From the NCBI GenBank assembly GCA_036272935.1, contig DATAXP010000130.1:1-45001 (forward strand): 45,001 bases of DNA. Direction: 5' to 3'. The notes beneath the pieces were generated by a model that saw only the letters and a list, made by a program, of their open reading frames with translations, did not search any database and was not told the DNA's origin. The translations under genes were made by a program, and so were the position numbers. Of the stretch, positions 1 to 9,578 are shown piece after piece (position 1 is the first letter of the stretch; each line of letters opens with the position of its first letter). This stretch comes from DATAXP01 sp036272935 (GTDB lineage Bacteria; Planctomycetota; Planctomycetia; Pirellulales; PNKZ01).

Positions 1-166
1 CGCCGATACCGCCGTAGGCCAAGCCCTGCGTCCGATCGGCCAGCTCGTAGTGGATGTTGCCGGGCCGCAGCATCGGCTGCTCGCAGTCTGCGTTGTTCGA
101 CTTGTCGATGCGACGCTCGACACGTTGCTTGCGGGCGGCCAGTTGGCGGCGTATCTTCGTGTTCAC
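1..166 (-). CDS. IS1380-like transposase, N-terminal part (runs off the left edge)
   Basis: Reading the minus strand from a GTG at 166 gives an open frame to the window edge, beginning VNTKIRRQLAARKQRVERR and continuing through a stretch close to NIHYELADRTQGLAYGGIG. That opening (basic N-terminus, then 'HYELADR...GGIG') is, from memory, how IS1380-family transposases common in planctomycetes begin; these enzymes move the element by a DDE-type reaction. A textbook AAAGGAG lies six bases upstream of the GTG, which decides the start. Only about 55 residues are visible, so the catalytic triad cannot be checked. The family call is by resemblance and could be wrong; that it is a real gene start is well supported. 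Confidence 0.6.
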   Translation of the reverse strand, partial: MNTKIRRQLAARKQRVERRIDKSNNADCEQPMLRPGNIHYELADRTQGLAYGGIG

Positions 167-253
167 TCGAAACTCCTTTCGTGTTGCGGTTCGTGGAACG
201 GCTCTTCACCTTCCAATGGCCGCAAACGCCGGGCGTTTCGAGTTTTTTTATGG
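167..253 (-). mobile_element. putative outer end of the IS1380-like element
   Basis: The leader of the transposase gene extends right to about 253, where the minus strand reads CCATAAAAAAACTCGAAACG. An A/T-rich terminus starting with CC suits an insertion-sequence end about 90 bp before the transposase start. The partner inverted repeat lies outside the window, so the boundary is inference. Confidence 0.3.
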
Positions 254-361
254 AATCTCCCCGCCACGCGCTGCCGTGTACGCTGGTTTAAGGACTAGGC
301 TGGCAAGCCGATCGGTTGATCGATGGGCAGGTCAGCATCCACGTACCGCGAGAGAAAAACC

Positions 362-1225
362 ATGCGCGACGATTTATTGAGCCTGTTGCCGAAAGCCGAC
401 TTCACGCGCCGCGACTTCGTGGTGACGACGCTCGCCACCGGATTCGCCCTGGCGGTGCAACCCGTCTCGGCCCAAACGATCACGACCGATACGAACGGGC
501 TCGAAGCGGGTGAAGTGAAGATTCCGGTGCCCGATGGCGAGATGCCCGCCTACCGTGCCATGCCGGCCGGTGGCACCAATCTGCCGACCGTGATCGTGGT
601 GCAGGAAATCTTCGGCGTCCACGAGCACATCAAAGACTTGTGCCGGCGGCTGGCGAAGGTCGGTTACCTGGCGATCGCCCCGGAGCTGTATGCCCGGCAA
701 GGGGACGTGTCGAAAATCGCCGAGATTCGCGAAGTGATCTCGAAAATCGTCTCGAAGGTGCCCGATGCCCAGGTGATGTCGGACCTCGACGCTACGGCTG
801 CCTGGGCTGCGAAGTCGGGACACGGCGACCCGCGCAAGCTCGCGATCACCGGTTTCTGCTGGGGCGGACGGATCGTGTGGCTGTACTCGGCACACAGCCC
901 AAAACTCCAGGCGGGTGTCGCATGGTACGGCCGGTTGAAGGGAGAACCCGACGAGCTGCATCCCCAGAGCCCGATCGACCTGGCGGCGTCGCTGAAGGCA
1001 CCGGTGCTGGGACTTTATGGCGGCAAGGATACCGGTATCCCGCAGGACACGGTGGAGGCGATGCGCAAGGCGCTGGCCGCAGCCGACAAGCCGTCGGAGA
1101 TTGTCGTCTATTCCGACGCGCCGCACGGCTTTAATGCCGACTATCGACCGAGCTACACCAAGCAGGCCGCCGAGGACGGTTGGCAACGGATGCTGGCCTG
1201 GTTCAAGAAACACGGCGTGGCGTGA
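362..1225 (+). CDS. exported dienelactone hydrolase family protein
   Basis: A 287-residue alpha/beta hydrolase of the dienelactone hydrolase (DLH) family, which opens lactone or ester bonds with a cysteine nucleophile. The triad is visible: Cys166 in GFCWGG, Asp223 in GGKDTG and His255 in DAPHGF. The N-terminus carries TRRDFV at residues 15-20 followed by a hydrophobic stretch to about residue 37 (QPVSAQ), as in a twin-arginine signal, so the enzyme is probably exported folded. ATG 362 is preferred to an upstream in-frame ATG at 323 because it places the twin-arginine motif normally. It stands alone between the insertion element and a small exported peptide. The substrate is unknown. Confidence 0.88.
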   Translation: MRDDLLSLLPKADFTRRDFVVTTLATGFALAVQPVSAQTITTDTNGLEAGEVKIPVPDGEMPAYRAMPAGGTNLPTVIVVQEIFGVHEHIKDLCRRLAKVGYLAIAPELYARQGDVSKIAEIREVISKIVSKVPDAQVMSDLDATAAWAAKSGHGDPRKLAITGFCWGGRIVWLYSAHSPKLQAGVAWYGRLKGEPDELHPQSPIDLAASLKAPVLGLYGGKDTGIPQDTVEAMRKALAAADKPSEIVVYSDAPHGFNADYRPSYTKQAAEDGWQRMLAWFKKHGVA

Positions 1226-1443
1226 CGAGCGCCGGCCGACCCCGGTAACGGCCACCGGTTCCGGCTGCGTCCGGGTTCCAACCGAATGTCAAACACGATA
1301 GATCAGGCTGGCGACAATGACTGCGTTGCCGGAATTTTCAGCATTTTCGGCACCTGACTTGCCGATCGTCAGCCGTGTGTAAAACTCGAATGGTGCCGCT
1401 GATTTGCGGCATCGATACATCGGCTGGAAAGGAGAGGTTAGCC

Positions 1444-1638
1444 ATGCGTCGGTTGTTGTTGTCGGTCGTGGCGTTAAGTGTCGCCTTTCTTAGCATCGGA
1501 ACGGCCAGCGCCGCGTGGACCGTCGCGCTGCCCGGAAGTTCAAAAGCACGGCAAATTCGATCGATGGACATCCACAGCCGTCCGAACCGCCCGTTGCATT
1601 TCTACGGCAACGTGGTACGCGCCGGAAGCTATCGCTAG
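1444..1638 (+). CDS. small exported Arg/Pro/His-rich peptide (64 aa)
   Basis: ATG 1444 follows AAAGGAGAGG at good spacing, a strong ribosome binding site. Residues 1-21 form a clear Sec signal peptide (MRRLLLSVVALSVAFLSIG, then TASA-A at the cleavage site). The mature part is only about 43 residues and ends with a segment reading RPNRPLHFYGNVVRAGSYR. I recall similar 'RPxHFYGNxVRR' tails in many small unannotated planctomycete proteins, but have no function to offer. It is followed by an oppositely oriented tRNA-Arg gene. Signal peptide plus strong ribosome site make it a likely real gene; the role is unknown. Confidence 0.7.
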   Translation: MRRLLLSVVALSVAFLSIGTASAAWTVALPGSSKARQIRSMDIHSRPNRPLHFYGNVVRAGSYR

Positions 1639-1753
1639 TCGATCCGATTGCGAAGCAGCCGACTTGCGACAGAGTGGTTGCCGCAAAGGCCCATTTTGGC
1701 GCTCATCGCAGGCAGGCGTCCTAAGCTAAGGACTCAGCGTCGATTAGGTCGAG

Positions 1754-1827
<74 letters not shown>

Positions 1828-1837
1828 CGAGCCGGGC

Positions 1838-1866
1838 ATGATCGCAAAAAAGCGGCTGCGACGCAA
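1838..1866 (-). promoter_or_regulatory. possible promoter of tRNA-Arg(ACG)
   Basis: On the minus strand TTGCGT (1866-1861) and GATCAT (1843-1838) are 17 bases apart, placing initiation a few bases before the tRNA. Both hexamers are imperfect (3/6 and 4/6), so this is a weak call supported mainly by spacing and position. Confidence 0.3.
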
Positions 1867-1974
1867 GTTGCGGTCGGTCAGAATCGATCTGCTGCCCCTC
1901 GATTTTGTGGCTGCAAAACAGCCTCGCTGCTTGGCTACAATTCGTGCGTTCCCGCAGCACGAGGAGACAGACGG

Positions 1975-3003
<1,029 letters not shown>

Positions 3004-3032
3004 GCGATACCTTAGCGACGAGGCGAACAGCG

Positions 3033-3935
3033 ATGCGCGTGGCAGTTACCGGCGGAACCGGTTTCATTGGTCGATATATTCTGCGGCGGCTGGCGGCCGA
3101 TGGTCACATGTGCCGCGCGTGGTACCGCAGTGATGCTAGCCGCGAAGGGCTGGACGACGTGGGCGCGAATGTCGAATGGGTACGTGGCGAACTGGGCGAT
3201 CACGACTCGGCACACCGGCTCGTCGAAAAGTGCGACGCCGTGATCCACGCGGCGCTGTTTCATCCTGGCGGAGGGTTTCGCGGCAACGAAGGGAACTTGC
3301 TTGACTTCGCTGAGCGGAACGTGATGGGGACGCTGGAACTGATCGAGGCAGCCCGAGCAGCCGATGTACCACGGTTCGTGTTTATCTCGACTTGCGCGGT
3401 GCACGAACGCATCCTGCCCGATCGACCGCTGGACGAGAGCCATCCCACCACGCCGCTGAGTCATTACGGCGCGTACAAGGCGGCGGTCGAGCAGTTCGTG
3501 CACAGCTACGGCTGGGGAGAGAAGTACGAAATCTGCGCGCTGCGGCCGACCGGCGTCTACGGCCAGGCTCACCCGGCCAGCGACAGCAAATGGTTCGAGC
3601 TAGTGCGCGACGTGGTGGGCGGCAACGACGTCACCTGCGACCGCGGCGGCAAAGAGGTGCACGCCGCCGACGTGGCAAAGGCCGCGGTGCTGCTGCTCGG
3701 CGCACCGAACATTGCCGGCGGGGCGTTCAACTGCTACGACCGATATATCTCGGAATACGAGGTGGCAACGCTTGCCAAGCAGTTAAGCGGCAGCGCGAGC
3801 AAGCTCGGCGGCAAGCAAACTTCGCCGAAGAACCAAATCGTGACCGACAAGCTCCGCGCGCTGGGGATGACATTCGGCGGCGAGGCGCTGCTGGAGCGGA
3901 CCGTCGAGGAGTTGGTGGCGGCGAGCCAGTCTTAG
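3033..3935 (+). CDS. NAD-dependent epimerase/dehydratase
   Basis: A 300-residue extended short-chain dehydrogenase/reductase. The nucleotide-binding TGGTGFIG is at residues 6-13, the active-site Ser/Thr at about 119-120 (FIST) and the catalytic YGAYK at 145-149. Such enzymes oxidise and re-reduce sugar nucleotides or related alcohols; the substrate cannot be told from the sequence. The open frame extends upstream into the aldo/keto reductase gene, but ATG 3033 starts exactly at the Rossmann strand and follows a GAGG-like site, so it is the real start. It probably shares a transcript with the upstream reductase and converges on dnaE with only six bases between the stop codons. Confidence 0.92.
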   Translation: MRVAVTGGTGFIGRYILRRLAADGHMCRAWYRSDASREGLDDVGANVEWVRGELGDHDSAHRLVEKCDAVIHAALFHPGGGFRGNEGNLLDFAERNVMGTLELIEAARAADVPRFVFISTCAVHERILPDRPLDESHPTTPLSHYGAYKAAVEQFVHSYGWGEKYEICALRPTGVYGQAHPASDSKWFELVRDVVGGNDVTCDRGGKEVHAADVAKAAVLLLGAPNIAGGAFNCYDRYISEYEVATLAKQLSGSASKLGGKQTSPKNQIVTDKLRALGMTFGGEALLERTVEELVAASQS

Positions 3936-3941
3936 CAAAGC

Positions 3942-6900
3942 TTATGTTTTCACGGCGGCAAAGCGTTCCGCGCGGTGCGGAGCGTTTCGATTATACGATT
4001 GCCGACCATTGCCGTTGCCGGTCGACGGGGTCGGAGGGGCGGCCAGCATCTGTAAGTGGCCAGGGCCGAGCAAGTCATCAACCCGGGCGCGCATTTCAGG
4101 TTCCAGGGCCACGCGCGGGCCGTCGGTCGTGCAGTGCAGCCGGCTGCCGTCGGCCAACAGAAACGTCATCCGCAGCTCGCAGTTGCCCGGATATCCGCGC
4201 AGGATTTCGTGCAGGCTGTCGAGCGTTTTAGCCGAGTGCTTCCGCTCGTCGATTCGGATGCACAGGCCCTTGGTGAAACGGGCGGGGAGCTGATCGAGCG
4301 GGATCAATTCGTTGGCAATGAAGTTCGCCTCCTCGCTGCCGGGGCGCTTGTCGACGACGCCGCGGATCGCCACGATCGCCTCGGGCTCGACGAGGTGGCC
4401 GAACTGAGCGAACTGCTCGGGCCAGACGATCGTGCGCATCATGCCGCTCGAATCCTCCAGGTCGAACATCGCGTACTTGCTTGGCTTGCCGGGCTGTGGG
4501 TTCTTGGTGTGCGAGAACTTGATGGCCGCGATCATCCCGCCGAGCATGCACTCGCTGCGATGGCTCAAGGCGGCGGCCTCGATGGCTGTGTGCGTGCAGT
4601 AGGTGCGCAGCGTCTGCTCGTATTCGGCCAACGGATGGTTCGACAAGTAGAACCCAAGCACTTCTTTCTCGCCGAGCAGCTTTTCCTTTTCGGGCCACTC
4701 GGGAACGTTCGGCAAAGCGGCCTGTGTGGCAGCTGCGGTGGGTTCGTCGTCGGCATCGCCGAACAGCCCCTTTTGGCCACGCTTGCGGTCGGCCGCGGCG
4801 CTCGCGCCCCCTTGCAAGGCACGGTCGATAACCGCCATCCACTGGGCACGGTGCCCGCCGCAGGAGTCGAACGCCCCGGCCTTGACGAGCGATTCGATCG
4901 CCGTGCGATTGGCAGCACTTGCATCGACGCGCTCGCAGAAGTTAAACAAGTCGTGGAACGGGCCGCCTTGCTGGCGCGCGGCGGCAATCGCGGCCGCCGC
5001 CGCGCCGCCACAACCCTTAATCGCCGAGAGGCCGAAGAAGATGCCGCCATCGCGCACGGTGAACTCGGGATCGCAGGAGTTCACGTCGGGAGACGACACG
5101 GCGATGTTCATTCGCCGGCAGTCTTCGAGATGCTCGGCCAGCGAGTCTTTCTTCTTGAAGTTGCGTCCCGCAATGTCGCCCGAGAGCAGGGCAGCCATGA
5201 ACTCAGTGGGGTAATGCGCCTTGAGATACGCCGTCTGATATGCGATCAAGGCGTAGGCGGTCGAATGGCTTTTGTTGAAGCCGTAGCCGGCGAACTTCTT
5301 GATCATCTCGAACAGCTCGGCCGCCTGCGGCCGCTTGAGCCCGTTGGCCACGGCGCCGTCGATGAACTGCCCTCCGAACTTGGCGATGTCTTTTTCTTTT
5401 TTCTTGCTAATCGCCTTGATGCAACTGTAGGCGCTCGACAGTTCGATGCCCCCCAGGCGATTCAGGATGCGCATCACCTGTTCCTGGTACACCATCACGC
5501 CGTGCGTCTCTTCGAGCACTTCGCGCATCACCGGATGCATGTACTCGGCGGTCTTGCGGCCGAGCTTCACCTGGATGTACTCGTCGACCATGCCTCCTTC
5601 CAACGGACCGGGACGATACAGGGCGTTTGTGGCGATGACGTCGCGGAAGTGGTCGGGCTTCATCCGCTGCAATAGATCGCGGATGCCGCCGGATTCGAGC
5701 TGGAAGATGCCCTTCGTTTCGCCACGGCTCAGCAGGGCGAATGCTTCCGCATCATCGAGCGGGAACTGGTGCGGATCGATCCGGGTGCCGGTCGATTGCT
5801 CGATCAGATCAACGGCCTTGGCCAGGATCGTGAGGTTGCGCAACCCCAGGAAGTCCATCTTCAGCAGGCCGGCACGTTCCACATCACCCATGGCCCATTG
5901 CGTGATGACTTCGTCCTTGCCGGTGACGTGTTGCAGCGGCACGTACTCGACCAGCGGTCGGTCGGCAATCACCACCGCCGCAGCGTGGGTGCCGACGTTG
6001 CGTGCCAGCCCCTCGACCTTCATCGCCAGGTTCAACAGCTCGGCCGCTTCGGGATCGCCGGTGTACGTCTTCTTCAGATCTTCGCTTTGCTCGATCGCCT
6101 TCTTGAGCGTGATGTTCAGCTCATCGGGGACCATGGCGACGATGGCATCGACGCGTGGGATCGGCCAGCCGAGCGCTCGGCCCACGTCGCGGATGGCGGC
6201 GCGAGCTTTGAGCGTACCAAACGTACCAATCTGGGCGACGTTCTCAGCTCCGTATTTCTCCTTCACGTAGTTGATGACTTCTTCGCGGCGTTCCTGGCAG
6301 AAGTCGATGTCGATATCGGGCGCTTCGAGCCGGTTGATATCGAGGAACCGCTCGAACAGCAGATCGTACCGCAGCGGGCAGACGTGGCTGAGATAGAGGG
6401 CGTAGGCCACGAGCGATCCCACACCGCTGCCACGCGCCGTGGCCGGGATGCGCCGCTGGCTGGCAAAGCGCACGAAGTCCCAAACGATCAAGAAATAGTT
6501 GGGGAAGCCGAGCTTGTTAATCACGTCCAGCTCGCGCTCGAGCCGTTCGGTGACTGGCGGGGTCAACTGTCCGTCGACGAGCTTCTCGGGATCGTCGGCG
6601 TAGCGCTGCCGAAGGCCCTCGAGGCACAATTCGCGCAAATACTCGCTGGCGGTCTTCGCGGCCGGCAACTGGAAGGTCGGAAAGTGTCGCTTGCCCAGGT
6701 CCAGCTCCAGCTCGACGCGATCGGCAATCTCCTGGCTGCGAGCCACCGTGTCTTCGAGCCCCGGGAACCACTCGTACATTTCTTCCGGCGAGCGCAGAAA
6801 GAACTGGTCCCCTTCCATCCGCATGCGATTCGTGTCGGTGCGGAACTTACCGGTGTTAATGCAGAGCATCACGTCCTGGGCTTCCGCATCCTCGCGGTTC

Positions 6901-7556
6901 ACATAGTGGGCGTCGCTTGTCGCAACCACAGGAAGCCCCATCCGCCGGGCGACTTCGAGCGCCCCTACCATCGCCTGCCGCTGAATCTCTAGCCCGTTGT
7001 TCTGGATTTCGATGTAATACCGATCGCCGAACACCGAATGGAACCAGGCGGCAATCTGCTCGGCTTGCTGGGTCTCGAACTCGGGGTTCTGACCGCGCAA
7101 CAGCGCTCGGCTGAACTCGCCCGAGGCGCAGCCGCTAAGGCAGATCAGCCCTTCGTGATGCGCGGCCAGCAACTCGCGATCGATCCGCGGCTTGCGATAG
7201 AAACCTTCGAGAAACGCCGCCGAGGCGAGCCGCACCAGGTTCTTGAAACCCACGACATCCTTGGCCAGCAAGGTGAGGTGATAGCTGGCTTCGAGGTTGC
7301 CCGCCGCGTCGGTCTTTTGCCGACGACCGCCGGGGGCGACGTACGCCTCGTAGCCGATGATCGGCTTGATGCCGCCAGCACGCGCCTTCTGGTAGAACTC
7401 GAGCGCTCCGTACAGATTGCCGTGATCGGTTAGCGCTAGCGCGTTCATCCCGCTGGCCTTCGCCTTGTCGACAAGAGCGCCGATCGGACTGGCGCCGTCG
7501 AGCAAGCTGTAATGGCTATGGCAATGGAGATGAACAAAGGAGCGGGACAGAGTCAT
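3942..7556 (-). CDS. dnaE: DNA polymerase III alpha subunit
   Basis: A 1204-residue replicative DNA polymerase catalytic subunit (C-family, DnaE type). Domain order: N-terminal PHP domain (HLHCHSHYS at residues 9-17, then TDHGNLYG), polymerase palm and fingers with the acidic motif PDIDIDFCQERR near residue 416, helix-hairpin-helix region, and an OB fold near 1000-1090 (GGMIAAIKF..., then MFDLEDSSG). No exonuclease insertion is seen, so this is DnaE rather than PolC. The length is usual for the family. The ATG at 7556 directly precedes the PHP motif, although its ribosome site is weak. An FHA-domain gene lies upstream on the same strand across a repetitive 116-bp gap. Confidence 0.97.
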   Translation of the reverse strand: MTLSRSFVHLHCHSHYSLLDGASPIGALVDKAKASGMNALALTDHGNLYGALEFYQKARAGGIKPIIGYEAYVAPGGRRQKTDAAGNLEASYHLTLLAKDVVGFKNLVRLASAAFLEGFYRKPRIDRELLAAHHEGLICLSGCASGEFSRALLRGQNPEFETQQAEQIAAWFHSVFGDRYYIEIQNNGLEIQRQAMVGALEVARRMGLPVVATSDAHYVNREDAEAQDVMLCINTGKFRTDTNRMRMEGDQFFLRSPEEMYEWFPGLEDTVARSQEIADRVELELDLGKRHFPTFQLPAAKTASEYLRELCLEGLRQRYADDPEKLVDGQLTPPVTERLERELDVINKLGFPNYFLIVWDFVRFASQRRIPATARGSGVGSLVAYALYLSHVCPLRYDLLFERFLDINRLEAPDIDIDFCQERREEVINYVKEKYGAENVAQIGTFGTLKARAAIRDVGRALGWPIPRVDAIVAMVPDELNITLKKAIEQSEDLKKTYTGDPEAAELLNLAMKVEGLARNVGTHAAAVVIADRPLVEYVPLQHVTGKDEVITQWAMGDVERAGLLKMDFLGLRNLTILAKAVDLIEQSTGTRIDPHQFPLDDAEAFALLSRGETKGIFQLESGGIRDLLQRMKPDHFRDVIATNALYRPGPLEGGMVDEYIQVKLGRKTAEYMHPVMREVLEETHGVMVYQEQVMRILNRLGGIELSSAYSCIKAISKKKEKDIAKFGGQFIDGAVANGLKRPQAAELFEMIKKFAGYGFNKSHSTAYALIAYQTAYLKAHYPTEFMAALLSGDIAGRNFKKKDSLAEHLEDCRRMNIAVSSPDVNSCDPEFTVRDGGIFFGLSAIKGCGGAAAAAIAAARQQGGPFHDLFNFCERVDASAANRTAIESLVKAGAFDSCGGHRAQWMAVIDRALQGGASAAADRKRGQKGLFGDADDEPTAAATQAALPNVPEWPEKEKLLGEKEVLGFYLSNHPLAEYEQTLRTYCTHTAIEAAALSHRSECMLGGMIAAIKFSHTKNPQPGKPSKYAMFDLEDSSGMMRTIVWPEQFAQFGHLVEPEAIVAIRGVVDKRPGSEEANFIANELIPLDQLPARFTKGLCIRIDERKHSAKTLDSLHEILRGYPGNCELRMTFLLADGSRLHCTTDGPRVALEPEMRARVDDLLGPGHLQMLAAPPTPSTGNGNGRQSYNRNAPHRAERFAAVKT

Positions 7557-7672
7557 GTGGTGTTCGTCCGTGAAGAGTGGTCAGTCTCGGTATTCAATCC
7601 AAGGCGGAAGTCAGAAGGATGAAAGCAGAAGTCCGGCACTTCTGACTTCATCATTCTGCATTCTGCCTTTCA
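7557..7672. repeat. low-complexity spacer with an 11-bp inverted repeat
   Basis: The gap between the FHA gene and dnaE is built from variants of a few words. GAAGTCAGAAG at 7607-7617 is exactly inverted as CTTCTGACTTC at 7639-7649. On the minus strand CAGAATG occurs twice in tandem and ATGATGAA occurs twice close by. No coding potential is seen. Confidence 0.6.
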
Positions 7673-8338
7673 TCATTCTTCCTCCGGCTCCCCCACCGCG
7701 CGCAGGTAATTGGCCAGCAACGCCTGGAGGTCGACGAACGCTTGCCATTGCCGCTCCTCGATCACCATCCGCCCATCGCGATCAGGTTCGGGGCGGCCGG
7801 AGGCCAACAGATCGCGCATCCGCAGGTGAAGATATTCGAGCAGTTCCGAGAGTTGCGCAGCCTGGCCGGGACTTAAGCGCTGCGGCAGTTCGGGCGGCTC
7901 GAGCGTCTGGAACGTGGTGTGTGGCTGGGGATGGTCGGTCCAGTTCAACTCGTACTCGAGACTGGCCCCTGATGTGGCCGAGGGCTCGGCGTCCTCGGGC
8001 TTGACCGGCTCGCCGCGCAGGCGAGCTAGCCGGTTAGCGATCTCCTCGCGCGACCCGAACACCAACACGCTGCGTCCCAGGGCGATGATGTCGCCGTGGC
8101 GGAGGATGCGCAACTGGATGTGCTCACCGTTGATCTTCGTGCCGTTTGTACTTTCCAGGTCGGTGAGCACCAGCTTGTCCTGGTCCTCTTGAATCTTGAG
8201 ATGAAAACGGCTCACGCGCTCATCGTTGAGCTGCACGGTGTTGCCTTCTTCGCGCCCGACAGTAACCGGCGTGGGCAGATTCGAGAACACGCGGCCGCGG
8301 TCGGCACCGTCAAGCACACGCAGGGTGATTAAGGCCAT
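7673..8338 (-). CDS. FHA-domain protein
   Basis: A 221-residue protein with an N-terminal forkhead-associated domain (residues about 5-98), a module that binds phosphothreonine peptides. Its signature residues are present: GR at 28-29, SRFH at 43-46 and NGT at 65-67. The C-terminal half is Pro/Glu-rich and then helical, with no recognised enzyme domain; it may be an adaptor. The frame extends to 8413, but ATG 8338 starts exactly at the first FHA strand (MALITLRVLDG) and has AGAGG upstream. No Ser/Thr kinase is encoded nearby; a PPP-type phosphatase sits about 14 kb away. The partner is unknown. Confidence 0.88.
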   Translation of the reverse strand: MALITLRVLDGADRGRVFSNLPTPVTVGREEGNTVQLNDERVSRFHLKIQEDQDKLVLTDLESTNGTKINGEHIQLRILRHGDIIALGRSVLVFGSREEIANRLARLRGEPVKPEDAEPSATSGASLEYELNWTDHPQPHTTFQTLEPPELPQRLSPGQAAQLSELLEYLHLRMRDLLASGRPEPDRDGRMVIEERQWQAFVDLQALLANYLRAVGEPEEE

Positions 8339-8483
8339 CCGAATCTGCCTCTGTTCTCGGCGATGCCGCGCGTTGGCTGGGGCGGTTGTATTCAGGGCAT
8401 TATAATGCGTCAAGCGACTGCGCGTGGGGTGCTTGTTGCCGAAGTGGCAAGGCCGTATCCTACGCCGGCGTCATAAGTCGCGA

Positions 8484-8556
8484 GCGCCCGTAGCTCAATG
8501 GATAGAGCATTGGTCTTCGGAACCAAGGGTTGGGGGTTCGAGTCCCTCCGGGCGCG
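8484..8556 (+). tRNA. tRNA-Arg (anticodon TCG)
   Basis: A full cloverleaf: acceptor GCGCCCG/CGGGCGC, D arm GCTC/GAGC, anticodon stem TTGGT/ACCAA with loop CTTCGGA (anticodon TCG), T arm GGGGG-TTCGAGT-CCCTC with one G-T pair, and discriminator G. It decodes CGA. A perfect TATAAT at 8401-8406 lies upstream, but no convincing -35 accompanies it. A strong terminator follows at 8663. Confidence 0.95.
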
Positions 8557-8577
8557 CTTCTGAACGAGCCGCACAAT

Positions 8578-8606
8578 GTCCTCCGAAAAAACGTCCTCCG
8601 AAAAAA
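8578..8606. repeat. two tandem 15-bp units after tRNA-Arg(TCG)
   Basis: GTCCTCCGAAAAAA occurs at 8578-8591 and again at 8593-8606, a direct repeat with a 15-base period. It lies between the tRNA and its terminator and shows no coding potential. Confidence 0.6.
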
Positions 8607-8662
8607 TAGTGGACAGCCTCGACCGTGCTGGTAAGATGACGTTTGCCTCTTCTCTGTTCCGG

Positions 8663-8703
8663 CCCCGCCGTCCGCGTGGATAACGCGAACGGCGGGGTTT
8701 TTT
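8663..8703 (+). terminator. rho-independent terminator of tRNA-Arg(TCG)
   Basis: CCCCGCCGT (8663-8671) pairs perfectly with ACGGCGGGG (8689-8697), with a further internal CGCG/CGCG pairing, and is followed immediately by TTTTTT. This is the strongest intrinsic terminator in the window. Confidence 0.9.
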
Positions 8704-8737
8704 GTTGGTCGCGAGTTTGTTGGTCGCAGCAACCGGC

Positions 8738-9457
8738 ATGGCTGGCTCTTGTTGGCACCTCGATGCGGCGGAAGCCCGGCTCGTACGCGACAAGCTGACG
8801 GGCCGGATCGCCTTGACGGCCGGCAAACCGTCGCTGGCCCAGATCGCGTACGCCGGGCACACGCTTGGCGCGGCTCGCGTGCTGGGGGTCGACGTGGCGG
8901 CAACGCCAACCGGCATGCCCTACGTGCGGGCCGACGATCTGGTTGCGACGTATCTGCCCCGCACCGACCACCAGGTGCAGGTGTATTGGCGATGTTCGGC
9001 GTTGGTCGAGATGCCAGAGACGGTGGCCGTCGACCTGCAAGTTTCGGTGCAAACCGACCGGCTGGACAGCGACGCGGCCCAGGTGGCGACCAGCTCGCTG
9101 CCGGTCGGCGAGGTGCTTCGCCTGGTCGATTCGTCGGCGGCGCGGTTCGCGCCGATCGAGCCGTCGGCTGTGTCGATTTCCGCGGCCGACGGTCCTGGCT
9201 GCCTGTTGTTTCGACCGGCAAAGCTTGGAATCAGCTATGCCGAGATGATCCACGCGAGCGACTTCACCGAGGACCGGCTTGCCTGGCGTGGAGCGGAAAT
9301 CACGGTCGAGCACCGCCTGTTTGCCATGCGGCTGGAAAAGGGGGTCATCCTGCGGGCCAGGGTCCGCGGATTGTTCATGCCACGCGCTGGCGACGAGTTG
9401 GCCGCGGCGGCTGCCTATCGCGATCTGCTGCGGGCCGAGCTTCCGCTGACAACGTAA
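8738..9457 (+). CDS. conserved-looking protein of unknown function
   Basis: A 239-residue open frame with planctomycete-like codon use, running from ATG 8738 to a stop 121 bases before yajC. An in-frame TTG at 8702 would overlap the preceding terminator, so 8738 is preferred, although no good ribosome site is seen. The protein has no transmembrane segment in its core, is rich in Ala, Val and Arg, and shows alternating strand-like patterns (VAVDLQVSVQTDRLD). It also has a late segment, ISYAEMIHASDFTEDR. I recognise no domain. Its position just before the Sec accessory genes could be chance. Confidence 0.6.
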   Translation: MAGSCWHLDAAEARLVRDKLTGRIALTAGKPSLAQIAYAGHTLGAARVLGVDVAATPTGMPYVRADDLVATYLPRTDHQVQVYWRCSALVEMPETVAVDLQVSVQTDRLDSDAAQVATSSLPVGEVLRLVDSSAARFAPIEPSAVSISAADGPGCLLFRPAKLGISYAEMIHASDFTEDRLAWRGAEITVEHRLFAMRLEKGVILRARVRGLFMPRAGDELAAAAAYRDLLRAELPLTT

Positions 9458-9578
9458 GTGCATGCCCCGACTGGCCGCGATGCTCCCAGACGCCCTTGTC
9501 GGTTTCGCCCCAAACCTTATAAGATACGCGGCTACGCTTTCGCGCCCGGCTTCATCGGGCGCGCTCGAAGGAACCGCT

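Noticed and set aside
1717..1732. GTCCTAAGCTAAGGAC near-palindrome after tRNA-Arg(ACG)
   Set aside because: The stem is five base pairs and no T-run follows on the minus strand, so it is not a convincing terminator.
4056..6992. Long plus-strand open frames of 539 and 407 residues
   Set aside because: They lie opposite dnaE, show no domain, and arise from its GC-rich third positions.
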